Below are positions 18,971 through 26,713 of a stretch of 64,000 bases of DNA, one piece after another. The notes under the pieces are model-generated. The model was not told where the DNA came from. It saw nothing but the letters and a program-made list of their open reading frames with translations, and searched no databases. Position 1 is the stretch's first letter. Each line of letters opens with the position of its first letter. This DNA comes from Aquitalea sp. LB_tupeE (GTDB taxonomy: Bacteria; Pseudomonadota; Gammaproteobacteria; Burkholderiales; Chromobacteriaceae): contig NZ_JACAXB010000034.1 of assembly GCF_013391415.1 (NCBI RefSeq), positions 186,001-250,000 of the forward strand, written 5' to 3'. A program made the translations under genes and the position numbers.

Positions 18971-20660
18971 GCGTTTTCCTGAAATGGCGGATCAGCCCCA
19001 GGGTGGAGCTATCATGCTCGGCTGAGGAGACGGCGGCGGCATCCAGCTCCGGCAGAATGCGCCGCGCCAGCTGCTTGCCATACTCCACGCCCCATTGATC
19101 GAAAGAATTGATGCCCCAGATCACCCCCTGCACAAACACCTTGTGTTCGTACATGGCCATCAGCATGCCCAGGTTGTAGGGCGTCACCTTCTCCAGCGCA
19201 ATGGTATTGGAAGGCTGATTGCCGGGGAACAGTTTTTGCGGCAGCAACATGTCCAGCTCCTCGCCCGGCAGGTCTGGCAGCTCGGCCATCACTTCCGCCT
19301 CGCTCTTGCCACGCATCAGCGCCTCGGACTGGGCAAGGCAGTTGGCCACCAGCACGCGATGCTGTTGTTCCAGTCCGTAATGGCTGTTCATCGGTACGAT
19401 GAAATCGCAAGGCACCAAGCGGGTGCCCTGATGCAAAAGCTGGAAGAAGGCATGCTGGCTGTTGGCCCCCTCCTCACCCCAAATCACCGGGCCGGTGTCG
19501 AAATCCAGCGGCTCGCCAAAACGCCCCACCCGCTTGCCATTGGACTCCATATCCAGCTGCTGGATATGGGCAGGCAGACGGCGCAAACCATGGTCGTACG
19601 GCATGATGGCGTGGGTATGCGCCTGATAGAAGGTGTTGTACCAGATGCCGATCAGCGCCAGCAGCACCGGGATATTGCCATCCAGCGGCGCACCGAAGAA
19701 GTGCTGATCCATGGCATAGCCGCCATCCAGGAAATCGCGGAAGTTGTCATAACCAATGGACAGCATCACTGACAAACCAATGGCCGACCATACCGAATAA
19801 CGTCCACCCACCCAGTCCCAGAAGCCGAACATGTGCTCGGTATCAATACCGAAGGCCGATACCGCGGCCGCATTGGTGGAAACCGCGACAAAATGGCGGG
19901 CGATGTCCGCCTGGCTGGCCGTACGCAAGAACCAGGCCTTGGCCGCTTCGGCATTGAGCAGGGTTTCCGGGGTGGTAAAGGATTTGGAGGCAATCACGAA
20001 CAAGGTGGTGGCCGGATCCAGTTGCAGCAGGGTGCGGGCAATGTGCTGGCCATCGACATTCGACACAAAATGCACGGTCAGATCCGGATGGGAATAGGCA
20101 GCCAGCGCCTCCTGCACCACCAGCGGCCCCAGGTCGGAACCGCCAATACCCAGATTCACCACAGCGCGGATGGGCTGGCCGGTATACCCCAACCATTGGC
20201 CGCTGCGCACCTTGTCGGTAAATACCCGCATGCGTTGCAATACCTCATGCACCGCCGGCACCACATCCTCACCGTCCAGCATCAGGCTTTCTTGCTGCGG
20301 CAAACGCAAGGCGGTATGCAGAACCGAGCGCTTTTCGCTGACATTGATACGCTCACCTTCACGCATGCGCGTCATCCAGCCGGGCAAATCCGCTTCCCGT
20401 GCCAGATCAATCAGCAATTCCAGCGTGCGCTCGGTAATGCGGTTTTTCGAGTAATCCAGCAACAAGCCATCCAGCTGCAAGGAAAAGCGCTTGAAACGTT
20501 GCGGGTCTGCGTGGAACAGTTCGCGCATCTGCATGAATCGGGTGGCGCGCTGATGCTGGTGAAGCTTGGCCCAGATCGGGCTGTGATTGATACCGGCTTT
20601 GCTGTCGTCAAACATGGTCGTAAAGTGCTTGCAATCAAAAATGGATAATCGGTTTTGCAT
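18963..20660 (-). CDS. pgi: Glucose-6-phosphate isomerase
   Basis: Pgi interconverts glucose 6-phosphate and fructose 6-phosphate. Signatures are '[13 protein letters not shown]', '[14 protein letters not shown]' (family signature 1) and '[20 protein letters not shown]' (signature 2, with the catalytic Lys following). I used the ATG at 20660 (565 aa) because AAGG sits seven bases before it. The ATG at 20615 would give 550 aa, closer to the family norm, but has no visible ribosome binding site, so the first 15 residues are uncertain. The fructose bisphosphatase gene starts elsewhere in this window. Confidence 0.95.
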   Translation of the reverse strand: MQNRLSIFDCKHFTTMFDDSKAGINHSPIWAKLHQHQRATRFMQMRELFHADPQRFKRFSLQLDGLLLDYSKNRITERTLELLIDLAREADLPGWMTRMREGERINVSEKRSVLHTALRLPQQESLMLDGEDVVPAVHEVLQRMRVFTDKVRSGQWLGYTGQPIRAVVNLGIGGSDLGPLVVQEALAAYSHPDLTVHFVSNVDGQHIARTLLQLDPATTLFVIASKSFTTPETLLNAEAAKAWFLRTASQADIARHFVAVSTNAAAVSAFGIDTEHMFGFWDWVGGRYSVWSAIGLSVMLSIGYDNFRDFLDGGYAMDQHFFGAPLDGNIPVLLALIGIWYNTFYQAHTHAIMPYDHGLRRLPAHIQQLDMESNGKRVGRFGEPLDFDTGPVIWGEEGANSQHAFFQLLHQGTRLVPCDFIVPMNSHYGLEQQHRVLVANCLAQSEALMRGKSEAEVMAELPDLPGEELDMLLPQKLFPGNQPSNTIALEKVTPYNLGMLMAMYEHKVFVQGVIWGINSFDQWGVEYGKQLARRILPELDAAAVSSAEHDSSTLGLIRHFRKTHG

Positions 20661-20693
20661 TAACCGCCCTTGGTATCTGGCGGGGACTGACAA

Positions 20694-20717
20694 GAAAAAG
20701 GGGACTGGCGTCCCCTT
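20694..20717 (-). terminator. Terminator after orn
   Basis: On the minus strand GGGGAC, a 4-base loop and GTCCCC are followed by TTTTTC. It lies about 40 bases past the orn stop and just upstream of pgi, so pgi needs its own promoter in the short space that remains. Confidence 0.8.
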
Positions 20718-20755
20718 GCAGAATGCATATTACCATTTGTAGCACGCACACTACA

Positions 20756-21301
20756 TCACAACCTGATGAAATGCTCGCGGTAGTACTTCAGTTCTTCGAT
20801 GGATTCTTCGATATCCGCCAGCGCTTCATGCTTGCCACGCTTCACCACACCGCGGGCGACTTCCGGCTTCCAGCGCTTGCACAGCTCCTTCAGGGTGGAG
20901 ACATCCAGGTTGCGATAGTGGAAATACTCTTCCAGCTGCGGCATCCAGCGCACCATAAAACGACGATCCTGATGAATGGTGTTGCCACACATCGGCGTCG
21001 TGCGGGCCGGCACATAGTCGGCCATGAAGGCCAGCAAGGTAGCTTCAGCTTCGGCTTCTGACAGGGTGGAGGCCTTGACTTTCTCAATCAGGCCGCTCTT
21101 GCCATGGGTGTTTTTGTTCCAGTCATCCATGCCATCCAGCACGCTGTCCGGCTGATGAATGACCAGGACCGGCGACTGCCCCAGGATATTGAGCTGGCTG
21201 TCGGTGGCAATCATGGCCACTTCGATGATGCGGTCGGTTTCAGGATTCAGCCCGGTCATTTCCATGTCGAGCCAGATGAGGTTGTTCTGATCTTGTGCCA
21301 T
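20756..21301 (-). CDS. orn: Oligoribonuclease
   Basis: Orn is the essential DEDDh 3'-5' exonuclease that degrades diribonucleotides, including pGpG from cyclic-di-GMP breakdown. The 181-residue protein has the catalytic acid motifs '[12 protein letters not shown]', 'DVSTLKEL' and '[20 protein letters not shown]' (His and Asp of the last exonuclease motif). ATG at 21301 is used; a TTG three codons upstream is also open. It is divergent from the M48 protease gene. Its substrate link to the diguanylate cyclase at 52437-55307 is functional, not positional. Confidence 0.97.
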   Translation of the reverse strand: MAQDQNNLIWLDMEMTGLNPETDRIIEVAMIATDSQLNILGQSPVLVIHQPDSVLDGMDDWNKNTHGKSGLIEKVKASTLSEAEAEATLLAFMADYVPARTTPMCGNTIHQDRRFMVRWMPQLEEYFHYRNLDVSTLKELCKRWKPEVARGVVKRGKHEALADIEESIEELKYYREHFIRL

Positions 21302-21338
21302 ACTGTCCAATCTTTACGAGTCTGCGTATTTTCCTTCA

Positions 21339-21356
21339 TTGCCGCTCTGGCGGCAA
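21339..21356. repeat. Inverted repeat in the orn/M48 divergent promoter region
   Basis: A perfect 7-base inverted repeat, TTGCCGC and GCGGCAA with a 4-base spacer, lies in the 72-base gap between the two divergent starts. It could be an operator or a small RNA hairpin in the M48 leader. Confidence 0.4.
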
Positions 21357-21373
21357 ACCCACCTGCGTAAATC

Positions 21374-22621
21374 ATGACCGAGGCATTCTGCACCCTGTTT
21401 CTGGCCGCACTGGCGGCCACACTGTCACTCAAACTATGGCTGGGCCTGCGCCATCTGCGCCATATCGCCCGCCACCGCCACAGCGTACCGGCTGATTTTG
21501 CCGGCAGCATCACCCTGCAACAGCATCAGCACGCTGCCGATTACAGCATGGCCAAGACCAGGCTTGGCTTGCTATCCGCCGTCATCGACACCGGCTTGAT
21601 CCTGCTATTGACCCTGGGCGGCGGACTGGACTGGATCAGCCAACAAATCCAGCAGCTGCATGTCGGCCCCATGGTGGGCGGTATCCTGCTGGTGATGGCA
21701 GTCACCGTCGTCAGTTCCGCCATCAGCCTGCCCATTTCGCTGTATAGCACGTTCCGCATTGAAGCCCGCTACGGCTTCAACAAAATGACTTTGCGCATGT
21801 TCGTGCTGGACCTGATCAAGGGCAGCCTGATTGGCGCCATCATCGGCCTGCCCTTGCTGGCGCTGGTCCTGTGGCTGATGGCACAAGCCGGGCCGCTGTG
21901 GTGGCTGTGGGTATGGCTGGTATGGTCGGCATTCCAGCTCTTGATGGTGGCACTCTACCCGACCCTGATTGCACCCCTGTTCAACCGCTTCAGCCCGCTG
22001 GAAGACCTGGCATTGAAGCAGCGCATCGAGGCCTTGCTTGCCCGCACTGGCTTTACCAGCCAAGGCGTGTTCGTGATGGATGGTTCGCGCCGTTCCAGTC
22101 ACGGCAATGCCTACTTCACCGGCTTTGGCAGCGCCAAGCGCATCGTATTTTTCGATACCTTGCTCAAACAACTGGCACCGGAAGAAATTGAAGCGGTCCT
22201 CGCCCACGAATTGGGCCACTTCAAGCGCAAGCACATCGTCAAACGCATCAGCTTTGCCTTTGCCCTGTCGCTGGGTTTCCTGTTCATCCTGGGGCAATTA
22301 CTGGACGCCAACTGGTTCTATGCCGCACTGGGCGTCAGCACACCCAGCACCGCCATGGCCTTGATCCTGTTCTTCATGGCCGTGCCTGCCTTCACTTTCC
22401 CGTTGACACCCCTCTCCAGCCTGATGTCGCGCCGCCACGAATACGAAGCAGACAGCTTTGCCGCCGACCAGGCTGATGCCCAGCATCTGATTGACGCGCT
22501 GGTAAAACTTTATCGTGACAATGCGTCCACTCTGACCCCGGACCCGTTGCACTCCGCCTTTTACGACTCCCACCCACCGGCGAGCCTGCGTATCGCCCAT
22601 CTGAAAGGAGCCAATACATGA
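21374..22621 (+). CDS. M48 family zinc metallopeptidase (Ste24/CAAX protease-like)
   Basis: This integral membrane protease (415 aa) has an N-terminal set of about five helices as in the Ste24/CAAX prenyl protease family. The zinc motif HELGHFKRKH lies near residues 278-287, and the third ligand is in 'RHEYEADSFAADQ' near residue 355. Bacterial members are thought to take part in membrane protein quality control; the substrate is unknown. The stop overlaps the phhB start (ATGA), so M48-phhB-rsgA form one tightly packed operon. Confidence 0.9.
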   Translation: MTEAFCTLFLAALAATLSLKLWLGLRHLRHIARHRHSVPADFAGSITLQQHQHAADYSMAKTRLGLLSAVIDTGLILLLTLGGGLDWISQQIQQLHVGPMVGGILLVMAVTVVSSAISLPISLYSTFRIEARYGFNKMTLRMFVLDLIKGSLIGAIIGLPLLALVLWLMAQAGPLWWLWVWLVWSAFQLLMVALYPTLIAPLFNRFSPLEDLALKQRIEALLARTGFTSQGVFVMDGSRRSSHGNAYFTGFGSAKRIVFFDTLLKQLAPEEIEAVLAHELGHFKRKHIVKRISFAFALSLGFLFILGQLLDANWFYAALGVSTPSTAMALILFFMAVPAFTFPLTPLSSLMSRRHEYEADSFAADQADAQHLIDALVKLYRDNASTLTPDPLHSAFYDSHPPASLRIAHLKGANT

Positions 22622-22944
22622 ATCTGCTCGAACTGCACTGTGAAACCGCCCACGGCCTGAGCCCGCTGGATGCCAATACCGCCAGCCAGTTTCTGGCCAA
22701 ACTGCCTGATTGGGAAATCCAGGGTATCGAGTTGTGCAAGACCTTCGGTTTTGCCGACTACTACCAGACCATGGCCTTTGTGAACGCCCTGGCATGGATT
22801 GCCCACCAGGAAGACCATCACCCCGATTTGTCCGTGCACTACAACCGGGCAGTCGTTCGCTTCAGCACGCACGACGCCGGCGGCCTGACCCTGAATGACT
22901 TCATTTGCGCGGCCAAGACCGAAGCACTGCAAGGACGCGCATGA
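22618..22944 (+). CDS. phhB: Pterin-4a-carbinolamine dehydratase PhhB
   Basis: PhhB regenerates the tetrahydrobiopterin-type cofactor used by phenylalanine hydroxylase. The 108-residue protein carries the active-site stretch 'HQEDHHPDLSVHYNRAVVRF', followed by 'STHDAGGLTLNDF' with the conserved histidines. Length matches the family. It overlaps both neighbours by 4 bases (ATGA at each end). No aromatic amino acid hydroxylase is nearby, so its partner must lie elsewhere, or it has only a general pterin role. Confidence 0.93.
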   Translation: MNLLELHCETAHGLSPLDANTASQFLAKLPDWEIQGIELCKTFGFADYYQTMAFVNALAWIAHQEDHHPDLSVHYNRAVVRFSTHDAGGLTLNDFICAAKTEALQGRA

Positions 22945-23825
22945 GAGCAGCCATCGGACAGATCATCCGCAGCCACGGTCGCCGCTTTATTGTAGAGGCA
23001 GAGGGTCAGACTTATGGCTGCTCCACGCGCGGCAAACGCGTGGACTTTGCCTGCGGCGACCGCGTGGAAATCCTCATCCAGAACAAGGAACAGGCAGTCA
23101 TCGAAGAAAGCCTGCCACGCAGCAGCCTGCTATACCGCCAGGATGAATGGAAAACCAAGGTCATTGCGGCAAACGTCAGCCGCATTCTGTTTGTCATTGC
23201 CGCCGTCCCCAGCCCCAGTGAAGAACTGCTCAACCGCTGCCTGATTGCCGCCGAGGCGGCCGACATCGACCCGGTCATCCTGATCAACAAGGCAGATCTG
23301 CCCGAGACAGCCGCGCTGGTGGAAAAACTGCACCCCTATACCAAGCTGGGCTACAAGATGATCACCTTGTCAGCCAAGCAGGATATGACACCATTATTAC
23401 CCTTGCTGGATGGCGAAACCTGCGTATTCGTCGGCCAGTCCGGCATGGGCAAATCCACCCTCACCAATGCCCTGCTGCCGGAAGCCAACGCCCGTATCGG
23501 TGATATTTCCGAGGCGCTGGATTCTGGTCGGCACACCACCACCCATGCCACGCTCTACCACCTGCACGATCTGTCTGCTGGCAGCGACCTGATCGACTCC
23601 CCCGGCTTGCAGGAGTTCGGCCTCAAGCACTTGCAAGCCAGCGACCTGCTGCACTACTTCCCGGAAATGCGTCCGCTGATCGGAAAATGCCGATTCCATA
23701 ACTGCACACATCGCAAAGAGCCGGACTGCGCCATCAAGCAAGCGGCCGCAGACGGGTTGATTGCGCCACAAAGGCTGGATTTACTCCAACGTTTGAGTAA
23801 TGAATTGTTAAATCAAACGGCATAA
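22941..23825 (+). CDS. rsgA: Ribosome small-subunit GTPase RsgA
   Basis: RsgA is the circularly permuted GTPase that checks late 30S maturation. The 294-residue protein has an N-terminal OB fold. The permuted G motifs appear in the order 'LINKADLP' (G4), 'VGQSGMGKSTLTNAL' (G1) and 'DSPGLQEFG' (G3). A C-terminal zinc finger follows, with C-x4-C-x-H-x5-C in 'CRFHNCTHRKEPDC'. The ATG at 22941 overlaps the phhB stop. It ends the M48-phhB-rsgA operon. Confidence 0.97.
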   Translation: MRAAIGQIIRSHGRRFIVEAEGQTYGCSTRGKRVDFACGDRVEILIQNKEQAVIEESLPRSSLLYRQDEWKTKVIAANVSRILFVIAAVPSPSEELLNRCLIAAEAADIDPVILINKADLPETAALVEKLHPYTKLGYKMITLSAKQDMTPLLPLLDGETCVFVGQSGMGKSTLTNALLPEANARIGDISEALDSGRHTTTHATLYHLHDLSAGSDLIDSPGLQEFGLKHLQASDLLHYFPEMRPLIGKCRFHNCTHRKEPDCAIKQAAADGLIAPQRLDLLQRLSNELLNQTA

Positions 23826-23843
23826 AGCGTTTTGTCATCCAAG

Positions 23844-23873
23844 TTGTTTACAATTCTTTGTAGGACTCATATT
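23844..23873 (+). promoter_or_regulatory. Candidate promoter of phbB
   Basis: TTGTTT (23844-23849) and CATATT (23868-23873) are 18 bases apart in the AT-rich gap upstream of phbB. The match is moderate. GGAG before the phbB ATG at 23943 is clear. Confidence 0.4.
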
Positions 23874-23942
23874 CTGGTAAGAAAAATTACACCAGACTGA
23901 GATCAGCGACTTTTACCCCGACAAAGACAAGGAGCCAGCATC

Positions 23943-24683
23943 ATGACAAAACGCATCGCACTCGTAACCGGAGGCATGGGCGGTATCGGAACCGCAATCT
24001 GCAAGGCTCTGGCCGAGTCCGGCCACACTGTCATCACCACCTACAGCAAACCGGGCAAGGAGCAAGCCTGGCTTGCCGACATGAAGGGCATGGGCTTTAG
24101 TGACATTCACGCCTATCAGTGCGACGTGACCGACACCGCAGCCTGCGTCGCCATGCTGGCCAAGGCGCAAACCGAAGTAGGCGCGGTAGACGTGCTGGTA
24201 AACAATGCCGGCATCACCCGCGATGGCACCTTCAAGAAGCAGACCAAGGACGACTGGGATGCTGTCATCAAGACCAATCTGGATTCACTGTTCAATATGG
24301 TGAAACCGGTTCTGGACGGCATGGTGGAGCGCGGCTTTGGCCGCATCATCAATATTTCTTCGATCAACGGCCAGAAAGGACAGTTTGGCCAGACCAACTA
24401 CTCCGCAGCCAAAGCCGGCATGCACGGTTTCACCATGGCACTGGCACAAGAAGTAGCGCGCAAGGGCGTAACCGTCAACACCATCTCCCCAGGCTACATC
24501 GCCACCGACATGGTGATGGCCGTACCGGAAGAAGTACGCAACAAGATCATCGCCAATATTCCGGTGGGCCGCCTGGGCAAGCCGGAAGAAATTGCCGGGC
24601 TGATCAACTACCTGGCTTCCGATGTTTCCGGCTTCATGACCGGCGCCAACCTGGCCATCAACGGCGGTCAGCACATGATGTAA
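23943..24683 (+). CDS. phbB: Acetoacetyl-CoA reductase PhbB
   Basis: PhbB reduces acetoacetyl-CoA to (R)-3-hydroxybutyryl-CoA with NADPH, the second step of polyhydroxybutyrate synthesis. The 246-residue short-chain dehydrogenase has 'LVTGGMGGIGTAI' (cofactor loop), 'NNAGITRDGTFKK' (typical of PhbB), 'INISSINGQKGQFGQTNYSA' with the catalytic Ser and Tyr, and the family's closing 'SGFMTGANLAINGGQHMM'. No phaC or phaA is beside it. A strong terminator follows, so it is a single-gene unit. Confidence 0.95.
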   Translation: MTKRIALVTGGMGGIGTAICKALAESGHTVITTYSKPGKEQAWLADMKGMGFSDIHAYQCDVTDTAACVAMLAKAQTEVGAVDVLVNNAGITRDGTFKKQTKDDWDAVIKTNLDSLFNMVKPVLDGMVERGFGRIINISSINGQKGQFGQTNYSAAKAGMHGFTMALAQEVARKGVTVNTISPGYIATDMVMAVPEEVRNKIIANIPVGRLGKPEEIAGLINYLASDVSGFMTGANLAINGGQHMM

Positions 24684-24703
24684 TACACCCCCAGGGTCGC
24701 AAT

Positions 24704-24734
24704 AAAAAACCCGGCAAACTGCCGGGTTTTTTAT
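24704..24734 (+). terminator. Terminator after phbB
   Basis: AAACCCGGC, a 5-base loop and GCCGGGTTT are followed by TTTATT on the plus strand. This is a strong Rho-independent terminator. Confidence 0.9.
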
Positions 24735-24797
24735 TGACAATTCAGGCAGAAACATTCTGCTATGCTGTCAACCTTGCAATACAAGACCGAGCAAAAC

Positions 24798-25280
24798 ATG
24801 GCTGAACATTTGACCATTCAGGGTGAAACCAAGGAAGAAAAGTACCAGACACTGCTGCCGCAAGCACAAGCCCTGGTGCAATACGAAGACGACCAGATTG
24901 CCGCACTGGCCAACCTGACCGCTGCCCTGCACAGCACATTCGACTGGCTGTGGACCGGCTTTTATCTGGTGAAAAACCAACAACTGGTACTGGGACCGTT
25001 CCAGGGCCCCATCGCCTGCACCCGCATTCCCCATGGAAAAGGCGTGTGTGGTAGCGCATGGGCGCAGAACCGCACCCTGGTAGTGCCAGATGTAGACGCC
25101 TTCCCGGGCCATATCGCCTGCTCATCCAGCGCACGCTCGGAAATTGTAGTACCGGTACACGATAGCAAAGGGGAAGTGGTAGCCGTGCTGGACGTCGACT
25201 CCAGCCTGCTCGACCAGTTTGACGCCACCGATGCCAAGTATCTGGAACAGATCTGCCAGGCACTGCAACATTTGTTCTGA
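24798..25280 (+). CDS. msrC: Free methionine-(R)-sulfoxide reductase (GAF domain)
   Basis: This 160-residue GAF-domain protein resembles E. coli YebR/MsrC, which reduces free methionine-R-sulfoxide. The three cysteines used by the family are present, in 'GPIACTRIPHGKGVCGSAW' (two) and 'FPGHIACSSSARSEIVVPV' (one). An upstream ATG at 24762 is open but lies in probable promoter sequence, so 24798 is preferred. The gene stands between two strong terminators, which makes it a monocistronic oxidative-stress repair gene. Confidence 0.93.
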   Translation: MAEHLTIQGETKEEKYQTLLPQAQALVQYEDDQIAALANLTAALHSTFDWLWTGFYLVKNQQLVLGPFQGPIACTRIPHGKGVCGSAWAQNRTLVVPDVDAFPGHIACSSSARSEIVVPVHDSKGEVVAVLDVDSSLLDQFDATDAKYLEQICQALQHLF

Positions 25281-25303
25281 ATTCATTCTGAGCAGAGACC
25301 ATC

Positions 25304-25334
25304 AAAAAACGGATGCTGCAGCATCCGTTTTTCA
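25304..25334. terminator. Bidirectional terminator between msrC and the kfrA-like gene
   Basis: The two halves AACGGATGCTG and CAGCATCCGTT form a perfect 22-base palindrome, flanked by AAAA on the left and TTTTTC on the right. It can therefore stop transcription from both convergent genes. Confidence 0.9.
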
Positions 25335-25345
25335 TTTCCAGCAAT

Positions 25346-26404
25346 TCATGCCTGCGAGAGCTGCTGACTCAGCCAGACCTCTTTCCCCGCCTCATCCAGC
25401 TCCAGCAATGCCGCCCCAGCCTCTTGCATGGCCTGCGCCAGTCGGGTCACCTGCCGTGCCACACCGGCAGATAGCTCGGCAGCCAGCCTTGCGTTCTCAC
25501 CTGCCATCGCCAACAGCCGTGCATTGCCCTGCTCATTCACGCCTTGCTGTCGCTCCGCGGCTTCTTGCAGTTCCAGATTGCGCTGCTCCAGCATCTCCAG
25601 GCGCGCCTGCTGCTTGCCCGACTCGCGCTCCCGGTCTGCCAGCCGTTCACGCCATTGCTGCTCTGTCTGTGACATCTGCTGACGCAAGGCCTGCATTTCT
25701 TCATTCAGCAAAGCTGTTGCCTGCTTCATGGTGACCCGCTCTTCTTCTACCTGTTCGTACAGGCGCAAGCGCAAGCCTTCCAGCCGCTCATACGCCAGCG
25801 ACTCACGCCGCTCGGCTTCCTGCCTTGCTTCCTGCAAGCGCAACTCATGCCGGGCCTCTGTTTCCGCCTGGCGCGCATCGCTATCTTGTCGCGCCTGCTG
25901 TACCGCAGCCCTTTCTTGCACCAACTGCTGCTCCAACCCCTGACAGCGCGACTCCAGCTGCGCATATTGCTGCGTCAAGGTCTGCAGCTTTGCCTCTACG
26001 GCCTGCTGATGCTCGGTACGCAGCGCTATCTCTCGCAAGGCTGATTGCAAGGAAGACTCCACCGCCTCCAACTGCGCCTGCAGTGCCTGCTGTGCCTGCC
26101 GGGCAGCCGCGACCTCTGCTTCTGCCTCCGCGCGCACCGCCTCCCATTGCTGCTCTGCCGCCTCGCAGGATTTCTGCCAGATCATGCCAAACGCCTCAGC
26201 CAGGCCAGCTGGCCAATCAGGATGACGCGAGGAACTGGCCATGCGCGACAGGAAATCCTGCCGCCATTCTTTCAGTGTGTTGTTGATGGTGGTATTGGAA
26301 CCGGTTCCCAGCCGGGCACGCACTTCCACCACTGTGGGCCACACCCCCTCGCCCACCAGCTCCAACGCCACCTGTCGGATACGGGAATAGATATCAGCCG
26401 CCAT
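25346..26404 (-). CDS. KfrA-like DNA-binding coiled-coil protein
   Basis: This 352-residue protein has an N-terminal helix-turn-helix region matching the KfrA N-terminal domain (MAADIYSRIRQVALELVGEG..., 'ARLGTGSNTTINNTLKEW', residues 1-75). A very long Gln/Glu/Ala-rich coiled coil follows (about 90-335), and the end is a short C-terminus with 'LLELDEAGKEVWLSQQL'. KfrA proteins on broad-host-range plasmids repress their own promoter and form filaments linked to partitioning. Here the gene is chromosomal and stands alone between terminators. A ribosome binding site (GAGG) is clear. The function on the chromosome is unknown. Confidence 0.85.
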   Translation of the reverse strand: MAADIYSRIRQVALELVGEGVWPTVVEVRARLGTGSNTTINNTLKEWRQDFLSRMASSSRHPDWPAGLAEAFGMIWQKSCEAAEQQWEAVRAEAEAEVAAARQAQQALQAQLEAVESSLQSALREIALRTEHQQAVEAKLQTLTQQYAQLESRCQGLEQQLVQERAAVQQARQDSDARQAETEARHELRLQEARQEAERRESLAYERLEGLRLRLYEQVEEERVTMKQATALLNEEMQALRQQMSQTEQQWRERLADRERESGKQQARLEMLEQRNLELQEAAERQQGVNEQGNARLLAMAGENARLAAELSAGVARQVTRLAQAMQEAGAALLELDEAGKEVWLSQQLSQA

Positions 26405-26425
26405 CTTGCCACCTCACCCATAGTT

Positions 26426-26461
26426 CAATATCAGCAATATAACACAATTACACACTGTCAA
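26426..26461 (-). promoter_or_regulatory. Promoter and direct repeats upstream of kfrA-like gene
   Basis: On the minus strand a perfect TTGACA (26461-26456) and TATATT (26441-26436) are present, but they are only 14 bases apart. The hexamer ATATTG occurs twice with a 3-base gap (26440-26435 and 26431-26426). KfrA proteins are autorepressors, so these repeats are candidate operator half-sites; this is inference. Confidence 0.45.
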
Positions 26462-26506
26462 TTTATTACGTATTACATTATTTATATACATTCAACATCA
26501 TTATTT

Positions 26507-26530
26507 TTCCGATTACTATACTTATCGGAA
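26507..26530. repeat. 7-base inverted repeat in AT-rich gap
   Basis: TTCCGAT (26507-26513) and ATCGGAA (26524-26530) are perfect inverted copies separated by 10 bases. On neither strand is the repeat followed by a T-run, so it is more likely a protein-binding site than a terminator. Confidence 0.5.
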
Positions 26531-26592
26531 GTTATTGCTCGAAACAGCAAAGCCAAAACCATAAAAATTCACCATCACCCCATTCTGCAGGC

Positions 26593-26617
26593 AAAAAAAT
26601 ACCCGGCTTACGCCGGG
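26593..26617 (-). terminator. Terminator after response regulator gene
   Basis: On the minus strand CCCGGC, a 4-base loop and GCCGGG are followed by TATTTTTTT. It is a clear Rho-independent terminator about 100 bases downstream of the response regulator stop. Confidence 0.85.
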
Positions 26618-26713
26618 AATTCTTGCACCACCTCGACCTGCCCCTATCGCCAAGCCAGCCACTCAAAATCGCTCAAGCATGAAACACCACGTGCAGCAGA
26701 CCGCCATCAATCA

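Larger units (their letters stand above)
26405..26713. other. AT-rich intergenic region with operator-like repeats
   Basis: This 309-base gap is the most AT-rich stretch noticed in the window. It holds the kfrA-like promoter elements (26426-26461), a 7-base inverted repeat TTCCGAT/ATCGGAA with 10-base spacer (26507-26530), and the terminator of the response regulator gene (26593-26617). I see no open reading frame with coding character in it. Confidence 0.7.

Noticed and set aside
22618-22944. Phenylalanine catabolism operon with phhB
   Set aside because: No phenylalanine hydroxylase or related gene is nearby; the overlap partners are an M48 protease and rsgA.
24734-24766. TTGACA and TATGCT as the promoter of the methionine sulfoxide reductase gene
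   Set aside because: The two hexamers are 21 bases apart, too far for a normal sigma-70 promoter, and TTGACA lies within the U-tract of the phbB terminator.
25346-26404. Integrated plasmid replication or partition region
   Set aside because: Only the KfrA-like gene is present; there is no parA, parB, rep or iteron array near it.
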